NCBI GenBank assembly: GCA_045576455.1
Contig: JAZNGM010000007.1
Span: 69,287-133,286 of the forward strand
DNA from: RGIG4034 sp045576455
GTDB taxonomy: Bacteria; Bacillota; Clostridia; Lachnospirales; Lachnospiraceae
Direction of reading: 5' to 3'
Length of the DNA stretch: 64,000 bases
Each line of letters begins with the position of its first letter. Positions within the stretch are counted from its first letter, which is position 1. The translations under genes and the position numbers were made by a program. This document shows, piece by piece, positions 44,911 to 54,140 of the stretch. The notes under the pieces were generated by a model that ran no database searches, was not told where the DNA came from, and worked only from the letters and a program-made list of their open reading frames with translations.

Positions 44911-46459
44911 GGACTTACGTAAAAAAAATATACATATGGATTATGAAAAAAAGAGGACTATGGTACAAACAACGATTGAAGATGATGTAAATATATCGGA
45001 TTCCAAACCGGATGTTGCTTCCATCGTCTTTAAAAAGGGTGAGTTGTTTATTGATGAAACTAAAGTGACACAGGACCATCTGGTGATTAAGGGAAAAATG
45101 CAATTTAGCGTATTGTACGCATCCAACGAGGGGGAGCGTTGTCTGTATTGTATGAACGGAAGCATTCCGGTAGAAGAGCATGTCAATATGGATGGTATCG
45201 ATACCAATGATATGGTAGAAGTAAGCAGTATGATTGAAGATATATCCGTTACCATGATTAATTCAAGGAAAATCAGCGTACGCTGCCTGGTAGCTTTTTG
45301 TATTAGTGCGGATACCATGCAGAGTATAGCGGTGCCGGTAGCGCTTGAGAGCATGGAACCCATGGAGTACTGTCAGGAAGAACGGCGGCTTTTTGAAGCG
45401 GTGGTTATGAATAAGGATGTATACAGAATCAGGGAAGAAATTGATATTCCGAAAAGTGATCCGAATATCGGGGAGATAATATGGAGTGAAGTAAAAATTG
45501 CCGGATTGGATTTCAGGGTACAGAATGAAAAAATCATGTTGCAGGGTGAGATGAACGTATTTTTCCTGTATGTAAGTGAAGATGATAATCAGACCCTCAG
45601 ATACTATGAAAACATTCATCCTTTTAGTGGTTTTGTCAATTGCACGGAAGCACGCGAAGGAATGATTCCGGTTATTTCCAGTCGCGTATCGGCATATGAA
45701 CTCAATGCAAAGCCGGATTATGACGGTGAATTACGTGCAGTTTTGGTGGATGTTACCCTGGAGATGGATGTGCGGGTATATGAGGAAGGCAATTATCCGT
45801 TTATTAGTGATGTTTACGGCGTTACCAAGGAAGTGACAACGGTCAGGACAAAAGCATTATTTAACGAACTTATAGCACAGAATACACTTAAACAACGTTT
45901 GGTAGAAAGAATACGGATAGCAGAAGACGAGGGAAAAATATTACAGCTTATGCACAGCAAACCGGAAGTGATGCTGGATGAAACGGATCTTACGGACGAT
46001 GGTTTGGAGGTAAGCGGTAATGTACATGTGGATATATTATATATAAGTAACGATGACAAACAACCATATAATTCCATTAAAGGTGATATTCCGTTTTCCT
46101 ATACAATCGATATTCCGGGCATTACCGCGGAATGCTTATATGATGTAAAGCCGGATGTGGAGCAGATTGCAGTCGTTATGGTCGATAGTAATGAGGTTGA
46201 TGTTAAAATAGTACTCAATTTTAAAACGATAGCATTTTGTATGCATGAGGAAGAAATCATTGATGCGATAGATGTCAAAGAACCGGATGCGGATAAAATG
46301 AATGCATTGCCGGGAATGGCGGTATATGTTGTAGGAAATAATGATACCTTATGGCATATCGGCAAGAAGTATTATGTGCCGGTAAGCCGGATTAAAGAAA
46401 TGAATAATCTGACAGGGGATACTGTAAAAAAAGGCGATAAATTATTAATTGTGCGTTAA
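44909..46459 (+). CDS. SPOCS/DUF3794-LysM protein
   Basis: About 516 residues starting at TTG 44909, because the resulting start MDLRKKNIHMDYEKKRTMVQ matches the usual family N terminus and GGGAGGG lies 8 bases upstream; an ATG at 44882 is in a hairpin loop. Three DUF3794 (SPOCS) repeats span the protein (for example PDVASIVFKKGELFI, then two later VKIVLNFKTIAFC-like strands), and the last 45 residues are a LysM domain (YVVGNNDTLWHIGKKYYVP). Such proteins are spore coat or envelope related in Clostridia. No signal peptide is present. Confidence 0.8.
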   Translation: MDLRKKNIHMDYEKKRTMVQTTIEDDVNISDSKPDVASIVFKKGELFIDETKVTQDHLVIKGKMQFSVLYASNEGERCLYCMNGSIPVEEHVNMDGIDTNDMVEVSSMIEDISVTMINSRKISVRCLVAFCISADTMQSIAVPVALESMEPMEYCQEERRLFEAVVMNKDVYRIREEIDIPKSDPNIGEIIWSEVKIAGLDFRVQNEKIMLQGEMNVFFLYVSEDDNQTLRYYENIHPFSGFVNCTEAREGMIPVISSRVSAYELNAKPDYDGELRAVLVDVTLEMDVRVYEEGNYPFISDVYGVTKEVTTVRTKALFNELIAQNTLKQRLVERIRIAEDEGKILQLMHSKPEVMLDETDLTDDGLEVSGNVHVDILYISNDDKQPYNSIKGDIPFSYTIDIPGITAECLYDVKPDVEQIAVVMVDSNEVDVKIVLNFKTIAFCMHEEEIIDAIDVKEPDADKMNALPGMAVYVVGNNDTLWHIGKKYYVPVSRIKEMNNLTGDTVKKGDKLLIVR

Positions 46460-46480
46460 TAGAAAAACAGATGTGAAAAA

Positions 46481-46516
46481 CACCGATAACACAAATGGCG
46501 GTAAGTGTTATCGGTG
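46481..46516 (-). terminator. Terminator of the minus-strand sigma-28 gene
   Basis: CACCGATAACAC (46481-46492) and GTGTTATCGGTG (46505-46516) pair perfectly. On the minus strand TTTTTC follows, so it mainly ends the gene at 46535; it may also halt the plus-strand gene before it. Confidence 0.85.
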
Positions 46517-46534
46517 CTTCTCTTGAATGATATA

Positions 46535-47137
46535 TTATTGCTCGTTGGAGTCATTTAACAATTTGTCGAATTTGTCCATTACTGCGGTATGTGTATTCTT
46601 ACACAATTCCGGTAATTCGCCGCCCCATAAGCTTTCGGCTTTTTCATAACCTTTCTTAAAGGCGCTTTTCATATCGTTCAGCTTGTCAGGATCATCTCCT
46701 GCAAGGGCTACTGCGAAATCTATAATTCTGTCAGATGTCTGGTTAACACCCCAGTAACCGTTTTCTGAGATATCTTCCTTAGCCTGTGCAATGGCTGCTT
46801 CATCGACATTCTCATATTTTCCTTCGGCGAACATTTTCCATATGCCATCACCTAAGGTGCTTGCTTTTGCCTGTTTGCCAAGCATTTCAGTTACGATATC
46901 ACGTAACTGTTGTACGCGGGTATCTACTTCTGACTGTAACTGAGCTACTAAAGCCTTTCTGTCGGCTGCGCTCATTTTTGCTATTTCAGCACCATGCGGT
47001 TTACTTGATTCATAAACAACGCCGGTATCATTTTTCACAGGTTGTTCTGTCACCTTCTTGGCAGGCTGTGTATTGCTTGTGCCGTATGTGGAGTACAGAT
47101 CTGCTGCAGATACGTTGTTAATTCCATTTACACTCAT
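46535..47137 (-). CDS. Sigma-28-controlled protein of unknown function
   Basis: 200 residues, no signal peptide or membrane helix. The N terminus (MSVNGINNVSAADLYSTYG) is low-complexity and polar, the middle (about 60-105) helical, and the C-terminal half (NGYWGVNQTSDRIIDFAVAL, KGYEKAESLWGGELPELC) is reminiscent of DUF5610, from memory. ATG 47137 has AGGAGG upstream. A clear sigma-28 promoter with GCCGATAT puts it in the flagellar regulon. It could be a secreted flagellar-type substrate or a motility regulator; unknown. Confidence 0.65.
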   Translation of the reverse strand: MSVNGINNVSAADLYSTYGTSNTQPAKKVTEQPVKNDTGVVYESSKPHGAEIAKMSAADRKALVAQLQSEVDTRVQQLRDIVTEMLGKQAKASTLGDGIWKMFAEGKYENVDEAAIAQAKEDISENGYWGVNQTSDRIIDFAVALAGDDPDKLNDMKSAFKKGYEKAESLWGGELPELCKNTHTAVMDKFDKLLNDSNEQ

Positions 47138-47203
47138 ACTTTCCTCCTGTTATAAAGCATCGCTGTCCGTAGCTTTACGCATCTATTGTTATCTGTTACT
47201 CAT

Positions 47204-47232
47204 TATATCGGCAATATTAGCGTTTGCCTTTA
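47204..47232 (-). promoter_or_regulatory. Sigma-28 promoter of the 46535-47137 gene
   Basis: On the minus strand TAAA (47232-47229) and GCCGATAT (47212-47205) with a 16-base gap, inside the range for SigD promoters. It is one base longer than the flagellin promoters. Confidence 0.75.
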
Positions 47233-47242
47233 GTAATAAAGT

Positions 47243-47271
47243 TTGATTTTTTTTAATGGATTGTATATAAT
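47243..47271 (+). promoter_or_regulatory. Sigma-A promoter of ispE
   Basis: TTGATT (47243-47248), 17-base spacer, TATAAT (47266-47271), 38 bases before GTG 47310. Confidence 0.8.
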
Positions 47272-47309
47272 AACCCTATAATGTATACAAAATGCAAAGG
47301 GGATACAAA

Positions 47310-48161
47310 GTGATTACTCGTGAAGCTTATGCTAAAGTGAATATCGGTTTGGATGTTATAAGAAAAAGACCGGACGGTTATCATGAAGTCCGGATGATTA
47401 TGCAAACAGTCAGTATACATGATACCCTTACTTTTGAAAAGACAGCGCAGGATTTTAGATTAACAATAGCCGGCAGCAACCTGCCGACGGATGATAATAA
47501 TTTGATTATAAAAGCAGCGAAGCTGTTTATGAATACTTACGGGATTGAGGGTGGTGTTAGTATCACACTTGAAAAAAGAATCCCGGTGGCAGCAGGCATG
47601 GCAGGCGGAAGTACGGATGCGGCAGCAGTATTTTTAGGTTTGCGTGATTTATTTGAGGTTGAAGCCGATGACGAAGAACTTAAGACGCTTTCCGTTAAAA
47701 TAGGTGCAGACGTTCCGTATTGTATTATGGGCGGTACGGCGCTGGCGGAAGGTATTGGTGAAAAGCTTACCCGCTTAAAAGATGTACCAAAGGCGTGGCT
47801 TCTTATCGCAAAACCGGATGTTGATGTGTCTACGGCTTTTGTCTATGGTAATTTGAAAATAGATACCGTTAAGATACATCCGGATATTGATGCGCAGCTT
47901 AAGGCAATTGAGGAATCCGATATATATACTCTTTGTGAAAAAATGGGTAACGTGCTTGAAACGGTCACCATACCGGCACATCCCATCATCGAACAGATAA
48001 AGGATGATATGAAAGAAGCCGGGGCATTAAATGCACTGATGAGCGGCAGCGGCCCTACGGTTTTCGGCGTTTTTGATGACTGTAACAAGAGAGACAGGGC
48101 ATACGAAATGCTTATAGATAAAAATTATGCAAAAGATGTGTTAAAAGCAGTTTTTGTATAG
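47310..48161 (+). CDS. ispE: 4-diphosphocytidyl-2-C-methyl-D-erythritol kinase
   Basis: 283 residues, GHMP kinase of the non-mevalonate isoprenoid pathway. REAYAKVNIGLDVIRKRPDG at the start, PVAAGMAGGSTDAAAV as the ATP motif near residue 90 and SGSGPTVFGVFDD near the end are diagnostic. I use GTG 47310 since AAAGGGG lies upstream and the protein then begins in register with the family; ATG 47292 overlaps that site. Confidence 0.94.
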   Translation: MITREAYAKVNIGLDVIRKRPDGYHEVRMIMQTVSIHDTLTFEKTAQDFRLTIAGSNLPTDDNNLIIKAAKLFMNTYGIEGGVSITLEKRIPVAAGMAGGSTDAAAVFLGLRDLFEVEADDEELKTLSVKIGADVPYCIMGGTALAEGIGEKLTRLKDVPKAWLLIAKPDVDVSTAFVYGNLKIDTVKIHPDIDAQLKAIEESDIYTLCEKMGNVLETVTIPAHPIIEQIKDDMKEAGALNALMSGSGPTVFGVFDDCNKRDRAYEMLIDKNYAKDVLKAVFV

Positions 48162-48184
48162 TGAAGACAAAGGAGGCGGCAGGA

Positions 48185-48850
48185 ATGGATAATCTGTATG
48201 TAAACATGGATGAATATTTACCGTTACGTGATGTGGTGTTTAAAACTTTGCGTCAGGCAATTCTTCGTGGGGAATTGAAACCCGGTGAGCGATTAATGGA
48301 AATACACCTTGCTAATCGCCTCGGCGTCAGCAGAACGCCTATCAGGGAAGCTATACGTAAGCTGGAACTTGAGGGACTTGTAAATATGGTTCCGAGAAAA
48401 GGCGCAGAAGTAGCCAATATTACCGAAAAAAGTCTTAAGGACGTATTAGAGGTACGAAGAGCATTGGATGCGCTTTCCATAGAGCTTGCGTGTGACAGGA
48501 TTACCGATGAGGCAATGGATTCTTTAAAAACGGCAAAGCTTGCGTTTGAGGAAGCGACCAAAACGGGAGATACTACAGTGATTGCCAAGAAGGATGTGGA
48601 ATTCCACGACATAATAATTGCGGCAGCAGGTAATGAACGTCTTACCGCTATGATTAATAACCTGGCAGAGCAGATGTACCGGTATCGTTTTGAATATATA
48701 AAAGATGCCAAAAACCATCAGAGAATTATTGAGGAGCATGATACTATTTTTGAAAGTCTCAAAAATAAGGACAAAGCAGCGGCGGCAAAAGCAGTTATTG
48801 CGCACATTGACAGCCAGGAGAAATCCATAATCCAGTTATTGAATCCGTAG
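48185..48850 (+). CDS. GntR family regulator (FadR/FCD type)
   Basis: 221 residues. An N-terminal winged helix (DVVFKTLRQAILRGELKPGE, VSRTPIREAIRKLELEGLV) is followed by an all-helical FCD ligand domain with metal-type residues (EFHDIIIAAAGNERL). ATG 48185 follows AAAGGAGG by eight bases. It lies 23 bases after ispE. The ligand and target are unknown. Confidence 0.88.
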   Translation: MDNLYVNMDEYLPLRDVVFKTLRQAILRGELKPGERLMEIHLANRLGVSRTPIREAIRKLELEGLVNMVPRKGAEVANITEKSLKDVLEVRRALDALSIELACDRITDEAMDSLKTAKLAFEEATKTGDTTVIAKKDVEFHDIIIAAAGNERLTAMINNLAEQMYRYRFEYIKDAKNHQRIIEEHDTIFESLKNKDKAAAAKAVIAHIDSQEKSIIQLLNP

Positions 48851-48988
48851 TGAACAACATATAATATAGAAAATATACTTATATAAAAATATAGTTATAA
48901 AACAGGAAATATTTGGAATAATTTTCTAAATTAGAGGCAATGCTTTTTATATCCGATTGGAAATGAAAAAGGGTATGGAGTGATTGTT

Positions 48989-49297
48989 ATGAAAACTATT
49001 ACGGAACATAAAAAATATACCGGGAAGTTACGGGAATGGTTATGGCTTATACTGGCAACGGTTTCTTTCTGGGGCATATTTTATCCGAATTTTACATTAA
49101 CACAGGATGTGTGTAAAATATATACGCAGGTAAGCGAAGAAACCGTTGATGAAGAAGAAAAGCAACAGTTAGAAGAGGAGCTTAACGGGCATATAGATAA
49201 AGTTAAGAACGAAGGCATTAAGATTTCAGATTTAAAAAAAGGTAAAGTAAGAGTAAAAAGCCGCTTCTTAAATTTTATAAAAAAGTGGTGGAATTGA
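48989..49297 (+). CDS. Small single-pass membrane protein, unknown
   Basis: 102 residues, from ATG 48989 with GGAG eight bases before. One hydrophobic segment (LWLILATVSFWGIFYP) near residues 18-33 is followed by an acidic helical part (EETVDEEEKQQLEEEL) and a basic tail. No family recognised. It lies between the GntR gene and murI in an A+T-rich spot. Confidence 0.6.
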   Translation: MKTITEHKKYTGKLREWLWLILATVSFWGIFYPNFTLTQDVCKIYTQVSEETVDEEEKQQLEEELNGHIDKVKNEGIKISDLKKGKVRVKSRFLNFIKKWWN

Positions 49298-49328
49298 TAT
49301 AACATAGTATCAGGAGTAAGGTAAAAAA

Positions 49329-50165
49329 ATGATTACACAGGACAGAGGATGTAATGATGCACCGATAGGAGTATTTGATTCCGGTGTAGGCGGTCTTACG
49401 GTTGTGCGTGAGATTATGCGTCAGATACCAAATGAAAGAATTGTATATTTCGGGGATACCGCAAGGGTGCCTTATGGTAGCAAGTCCAAGGATACGGTAA
49501 CAAGATATTCAAGGCAGATAGCCCACTTTCTTCAGACACAAAATGTTAAGACTATTGTGGTTGCCTGTAATACAGCGAGTGCATATGCGCTTGAAGAACT
49601 TGAAAAAGAAATAGATATTCCGATGTTAGGCGTTGTTAAACCCGGAGCGAAGGCAGCGGTGGAAGCTACCAGAAACGGCAAAATCGGTGTTATCGCAACA
49701 GAGGGTACCATTGGAAGTAAAATATATTCCCAGTACATAAATCAACTTAAGCAGGATGCAACAGTAATTGGAAAAGCATGCCCGCTTTTTGTGCCGCTGG
49801 TTGAGGAAGGACTGTTACAGGACCCGGTAACCGATGAGATTGCCAGACGCTATCTTTCAGAGCTTAAGGATATAGGAATAGATACATTGATTTTGGGCTG
49901 TACCCATTATCCGTTAATAACGGAGACAGTAGGTAAGATTATGGGCGAGGAAGTGACACTCGTTAATCCGGCTTATGAAACGGCACGGGAACTTAAGGAG
50001 CTTCTTATAAACCACAACCTGCTGAATGACCGTCCGATGGAATTGGGAAAAAGTGGACATAGCTTTTATGTAAGTGATGCGGCAGAAAAGTTTAAAACAT
50101 TTGCCAATTCCATACTGAAGTATGGTATCTTGTCTGCTAAAATAATAAATGCTGAAACATATTAA
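49329..50165 (+). CDS. murI: Glutamate racemase
   Basis: 278 residues. It makes D-glutamate for peptidoglycan. GVFDSGVGGLTVVREIM near residue 13, the catalytic cysteines in VVACNTASA near 78 and LGCTHYPLI near 192 are present. It precedes a DUF1934 gene by 11 bases, an order seen in other Firmicutes. Confidence 0.95.
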   Translation: MITQDRGCNDAPIGVFDSGVGGLTVVREIMRQIPNERIVYFGDTARVPYGSKSKDTVTRYSRQIAHFLQTQNVKTIVVACNTASAYALEELEKEIDIPMLGVVKPGAKAAVEATRNGKIGVIATEGTIGSKIYSQYINQLKQDATVIGKACPLFVPLVEEGLLQDPVTDEIARRYLSELKDIGIDTLILGCTHYPLITETVGKIMGEEVTLVNPAYETARELKELLINHNLLNDRPMELGKSGHSFYVSDAAEKFKTFANSILKYGILSAKIINAETY

Positions 50166-50176
50166 TGAGGTAAAGA

Positions 50177-50620
50177 ATGACTAAGGATGTATTACTTTCT
50201 ATCCGGGGACTGCAGTTTGAAGTAGAGCCGGAGGGAGATAAAATTGAGACGATAACCCCTGCAGAGTATTATTTGAAAAACGATGGACATTATATCCTGT
50301 ATGATGAACTGGCAGAGGGATTTACGGAAAATACAAGAAATATTATACATATTAAAAACAATGAGTTGAGTATTGTAAAGAGGGGCGTTATCAATGCCCA
50401 GATGTTGTTCTCACAGGATAAGAAGAACATGACAAGCTATATGACACCGTTTGGAAGTATTATGATTGGTATTGATACGAGAAAGGTGGATATTGCCGAA
50501 ACCGAGGACAGCATTAAAGTGCACATTGATTATTCATTAGAGCTTAATTATGAGCATTATGCGGATTGTAAAATTGATATGAACATACGGTCAAAAGAAA
50601 CAGGAGGAATGTTATTTTAA
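50177..50620 (+). CDS. DUF1934 protein
   Basis: 147 residues, beta-rich and soluble. The pattern SIRGLQFEVEPEGDKIETI at the start, then GSIMIGIDTRKVDI and IDYSLELN are typical of the DUF1934 lipocalin-like barrel. Function is unknown. It is cotranscribed with murI and ends in a terminator that contains its stop codon. Confidence 0.8.
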   Translation: MTKDVLLSIRGLQFEVEPEGDKIETITPAEYYLKNDGHYILYDELAEGFTENTRNIIHIKNNELSIVKRGVINAQMLFSQDKKNMTSYMTPFGSIMIGIDTRKVDIAETEDSIKVHIDYSLELNYEHYADCKIDMNIRSKETGGMLF

Positions 50621-50637
50621 CATTCCTCCCTAAATTT
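50603..50637. terminator. Terminator after the DUF1934 gene
   Basis: GGAGGAATGTT (50603-50613) and AACATTCCTCC (50619-50629) form a perfect stem followed by CTAAATTTTT. Confidence 0.85.
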
Positions 50638-50690
50638 TTCATATTACTATTTGATTTCTTATTATTGTATCAGATGCTTTGTAACAGATG

Positions 50691-51185
50691 TTACTTAAGT
50701 GGTTTTGCACCGGCCTTTTCCTGCATTCTCTCAACGAAACGTGCATAACGGCCTTTCTTCTTCGCTTTTTTCTTACCCTTTCCTTCAGGAACAGGAAGAG
50801 GACCACGAACGCCTCTTACTTCAGTAATGTACATACCACTGATAACGGCCTTAACTTCTTTCTTAACAGGAACCATGTCGAAAATCTTGCTGTCGCATAC
50901 CATAGACATAACCTGTGGACCAATCTTGGCTTTTACGATAGGAAGTTTGGAACGACGCATCATCTTAGGTGTCTGCTCAATAACGTTTTGTGGAAGACCG
51001 GAATCTTTGATTTTTAATTTCTTCTTATCAATAACCAGCATCGACACGGTTTGCTTGTGGGCTTCAATCTGAGCCTGCTGTGCATCCTGTCTCTTCTGCA
51101 ACTTACGTCCTATTATATAAAGAACAATTAATAATACTAAAATAACACCAAGAACAATTAATAAAACTGTAAAAAAAGTACCCAT
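50691..51185 (-). CDS. Conserved-looking single-pass membrane protein, unknown
   Basis: 164 residues from ATG 51185, with AGGAGG upstream. One N-terminal membrane helix (VLLIVLGVILVLLIVLYIIG) is followed by a cytoplasmic soluble part (KAKIGPQVMSMVCDSKIFDM, VKAVISGMYITEV) and a lysine-rich tail with KGKKKAKKKGRYA. A sigma-A promoter drives it. The codon usage is clean and the gene intact, but I do not recognise the family. Confidence 0.65.
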   Translation of the reverse strand: MGTFFTVLLIVLGVILVLLIVLYIIGRKLQKRQDAQQAQIEAHKQTVSMLVIDKKKLKIKDSGLPQNVIEQTPKMMRRSKLPIVKAKIGPQVMSMVCDSKIFDMVPVKKEVKAVISGMYITEVRGVRGPLPVPEGKGKKKAKKKGRYARFVERMQEKAGAKPLK

Positions 51186-51249
51186 GTATAAATATAACCT
51201 CCTGAAACTAATGGCAATGCATATTTCGATTTGCATTGTCAGCACGAGT

Positions 51250-51278
51250 ATTGTATCATTATTCTATACATCGTGCAA
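51250..51278 (-). promoter_or_regulatory. Sigma-A promoter of the 50691-51185 gene
   Basis: On the minus strand TTGCAC (51278-51273), 17-base spacer, TACAAT (51255-51250). Confidence 0.7.
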
Positions 51279-51340
51279 GCGTTTCCTGAATAAATAAGGA
51301 AGGATGTATTGTACGGATTTGTGGTAAGAAGGAGTAGAAA

Positions 51341-52813
51341 ATGGCTGATGTAATGCAGGTTTTAGGGGATATCGTAAAATTCATTTTAGACCATATTGTT
51401 TTTATTAATATACTGCTTTCCATCATAGTGGTTTTCTTTCAACGCAAGGAGCCGGCTAGTGCATGGGCGTGGTTACTTATTCTGTATGCCATTCCTATTA
51501 TCGGTTTTGTGTTCTACGTTTTGGCGGGTATGGACTTCCATAAGCGTAAGATGTTTAGGACGAAAGAGATTGAGGACAAGGTTAATGAGACTATAAGACA
51601 ACAGGAAAAAAGTATCCGGTCAAGTGATCTGGATGAATATGCACCGGAATTATCAAGATTCAAAGATTTGATGATGTATAATCTGGAAAGCAATGCCTCT
51701 GTTCTTACAAATGATAATGCTATAAAGATATTTAGTGATGGTAACGATAAATTTGATTCCCTTGTGGAAGATATTAAAAATGCCAAAGAGTATATCTTTT
51801 TACAGTACTATATCATTAAGAACGATCTCCTTTTTACAAGAATAAAAGACGAGCTTATTAAAAAAGCACATGAAGGCGTTGATGTAAAAATCCTGTACGA
51901 TGCCATGGGCTGCAGGACAATCCGTAAGTCCTATTGGAAGAAGCTTAGAAAAGAAGGCATTGAAACGGTAGAATTCTTTCCTGCCAAGATGAGAAGACTT
52001 CATGTCCGTATCAATTACAGAAACCATCGTAAGATTGTTGTGATTGACGGTAAAGTGGGTTATGTGGGCGGATACAATATCGGAAAAGAATATATCGGAC
52101 TGAGTAAGCGTTTCGGATATTGGAGAGATACGCATTTAAGAGTAGAAGGTTCGGCAGTATTCGATTTGATGGCACACTTTATGCTTGACTGGAATTATTC
52201 CTCCGGACAGAATATTTTTGAAAACGAGAAATACCGGTTTATACCGCCCGAGACGCCGGTTGGTAATAATCTGATGCAGATTATTTCTTCGGGTCCGGAT
52301 TCCAAGTATAAGAATATCAGAAATAACTATATTAAATTAATAAGTAAAGCGCGGAAATCCATATATATCCAGACGCCATACTTTATTCCGGATGAGGCAG
52401 TATTAAGTTCTCTGTTAATTGCATGCAATTCCGGTGTGGAAGTTAATCTGATGATACCATGCAAGCCGGATCATCCGTTTGTTTATTGGGCAACGTATTC
52501 CTACATGGGAGACCTGGTAAAAGCAGGTGCCAACTGCTATTTATATAATGACGGATTCCTGCATGCCAAAGGGGTAATGATTGACGGAAAAGTATTTTGT
52601 TACGGTACGGCGAATATGGATATACGAAGCTTCAGTCTGAATTTTGAAGTGAATGCCGTAGTGTATTCGGAAGAGGAAACGTTAAAAATGGAAGCCCTAT
52701 TTAACGAAGATGTGAAAAAGTCAACGTTAGTAACACGGGATGAATATTTGGAACGAGGCGTATTTTTGCGGTTTAAGGAGCAATGTTGCAGGCTTCTTTC
52801 GCCGATTTTATAA
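51341..52813 (+). CDS. cls: Cardiolipin synthase
   Basis: 490 residues. Two N-terminal membrane helices (FINILLSIIVVFFQ; LLILYAIPIIGFVFYVLAG) are followed by two phospholipase D HKD motifs: HRKIVVIDGKVGYVGG near residue 230 and HAKGVMIDGKVFCYGTANMD near 406. It joins phosphatidylglycerol molecules into cardiolipin. GGAG precedes ATG 51341. Confidence 0.93.
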   Translation: MADVMQVLGDIVKFILDHIVFINILLSIIVVFFQRKEPASAWAWLLILYAIPIIGFVFYVLAGMDFHKRKMFRTKEIEDKVNETIRQQEKSIRSSDLDEYAPELSRFKDLMMYNLESNASVLTNDNAIKIFSDGNDKFDSLVEDIKNAKEYIFLQYYIIKNDLLFTRIKDELIKKAHEGVDVKILYDAMGCRTIRKSYWKKLRKEGIETVEFFPAKMRRLHVRINYRNHRKIVVIDGKVGYVGGYNIGKEYIGLSKRFGYWRDTHLRVEGSAVFDLMAHFMLDWNYSSGQNIFENEKYRFIPPETPVGNNLMQIISSGPDSKYKNIRNNYIKLISKARKSIYIQTPYFIPDEAVLSSLLIACNSGVEVNLMIPCKPDHPFVYWATYSYMGDLVKAGANCYLYNDGFLHAKGVMIDGKVFCYGTANMDIRSFSLNFEVNAVVYSEEETLKMEALFNEDVKKSTLVTRDEYLERGVFLRFKEQCCRLLSPIL

Positions 52814-52928
52814 ATGTGAAGTTTTTGTTAATTTCAATGAAACACTTTAAAAAAATCCAATTGTATGGTATAAGTGTTATGTTGTTTTAAAAATCCGCCG
52901 TGTAAGCGGACGAAGATGGGAGTATTTT

Positions 52929-54050
52929 ATGAAGAGAAAATTAGCATTATTGTTAGTGGCTATTATGACTATATCACTTTTTGCAGGATGTGGTGCTAAG
53001 TCAAACAATACGAAGAAAGATGATGAGACCAAGGAAACGCTCGCAGCGCTTGATACTTCATTATATGTTAAGCTGGGAGATTATAAGGGACTTACGGTTA
53101 ACGTAGGGGTAGAAGAGATTACGGACGAGTATGTGGATACTTATATTAAAGAGTATCTTTTGGCATCCTTTGGTGAGACAACAGAGCTTACTGCTGACGA
53201 TACCGTACAAGAGGGTGACAATGTTGAGTTTACCTGTGTTGGTAAAGTAGACGGAGAAGTATTTGATGGCGGTAGCACACAAGGCGATGATACATGGGAA
53301 GTAATCATCGGTTCGGATTCAATGATTCCGGGCTTTGAAGATGGCTTTATCGGAATGAAAATAGGTGAGACAAGAGATGTTAAGGCTACTTTCCCGGAAG
53401 ATTACGGTAAAGATGATCTTAATGGTAAAGAGGCGGTGTTTACCGTTGAACTTGTATCTGCATCCAGAACAGTCAGTCCTACCGAGTTAACGCAGGAAGT
53501 ACTTGATTATTATGAGTACGAGGATGAAGAAGCGTGCAGGCAGGGTGTAAGAGAACTCTTGGAAGAAAGCGCACTTTTAGAATATGAAGATAATCTTATG
53601 GCGGCTATTATCGCTGAAGTAAGAAAAAGCTGTGAGTTCCCTGATACACCACAGTTCTTAATCGACGTTTTTAAAGAAAGCCAGAAAGAGTATTATGAAT
53701 ATACTGCATCCTATTATGACATGGATATTAAGGAATTTGTTGAACAGGTATGCGGCATGACAATGGAAGATTATGAAACGGAAATTAATGACATAGCGGT
53801 TTCTTATGCAAATCAGTATGTAATGTATGAAGCAATTGCCGATGCTGAAGGAATTGAAATATCAGATGAAGAACTTGATAAGTATGCGGAAGAAACTGCT
53901 TCAGAATATCAGTATGATTCTATCCAGGCGTTGTACGAAGACTTCGGACGTGATGATTACAGAGATTTCGTAATGGTTCAGAAGGTTATGGATTTCCTTA
54001 AAGAGAATATCAGCAATCCGTCAGCACCTGCCAAGACAGCTACAGAATAA
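52929..54050 (+). CDS. FKBP/trigger-factor-like lipoprotein
   Basis: 373 residues. A signal peptide ends in the lipobox SLFAGC. Residues about 90-180 are an FKBP-type prolyl isomerase domain (EGDNVEFTCVGKVDGEVFDG, MIPGFEDGFIGMKIGE), and the rest resembles the trigger factor C-terminal helical domain. The ribosome-binding N-terminal domain of true trigger factor is missing. It is probably an extracytoplasmic folding helper. The upstream region has no obvious promoter. Confidence 0.82.
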   Translation: MKRKLALLLVAIMTISLFAGCGAKSNNTKKDDETKETLAALDTSLYVKLGDYKGLTVNVGVEEITDEYVDTYIKEYLLASFGETTELTADDTVQEGDNVEFTCVGKVDGEVFDGGSTQGDDTWEVIIGSDSMIPGFEDGFIGMKIGETRDVKATFPEDYGKDDLNGKEAVFTVELVSASRTVSPTELTQEVLDYYEYEDEEACRQGVRELLEESALLEYEDNLMAAIIAEVRKSCEFPDTPQFLIDVFKESQKEYYEYTASYYDMDIKEFVEQVCGMTMEDYETEINDIAVSYANQYVMYEAIADAEGIEISDEELDKYAEETASEYQYDSIQALYEDFGRDDYRDFVMVQKVMDFLKENISNPSAPAKTATE

Positions 54051-54103
54051 TGAAGAATAAAGAATGATATAGAGTAAAATATTAAAAATAATATATAAAA
54101 AGT

Positions 54104-54140
54104 AAGGATGTCCACATTAAGCGTGTGGACATCCTTTTGC
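54104..54140. terminator. Bidirectional terminator between the FKBP lipoprotein and murE
   Basis: AAGGATGTCCACA (54104-54116) pairs with TGTGGACATCCTT (54124-54136), then TTTT. It overlaps the murE stop. Confidence 0.85.
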
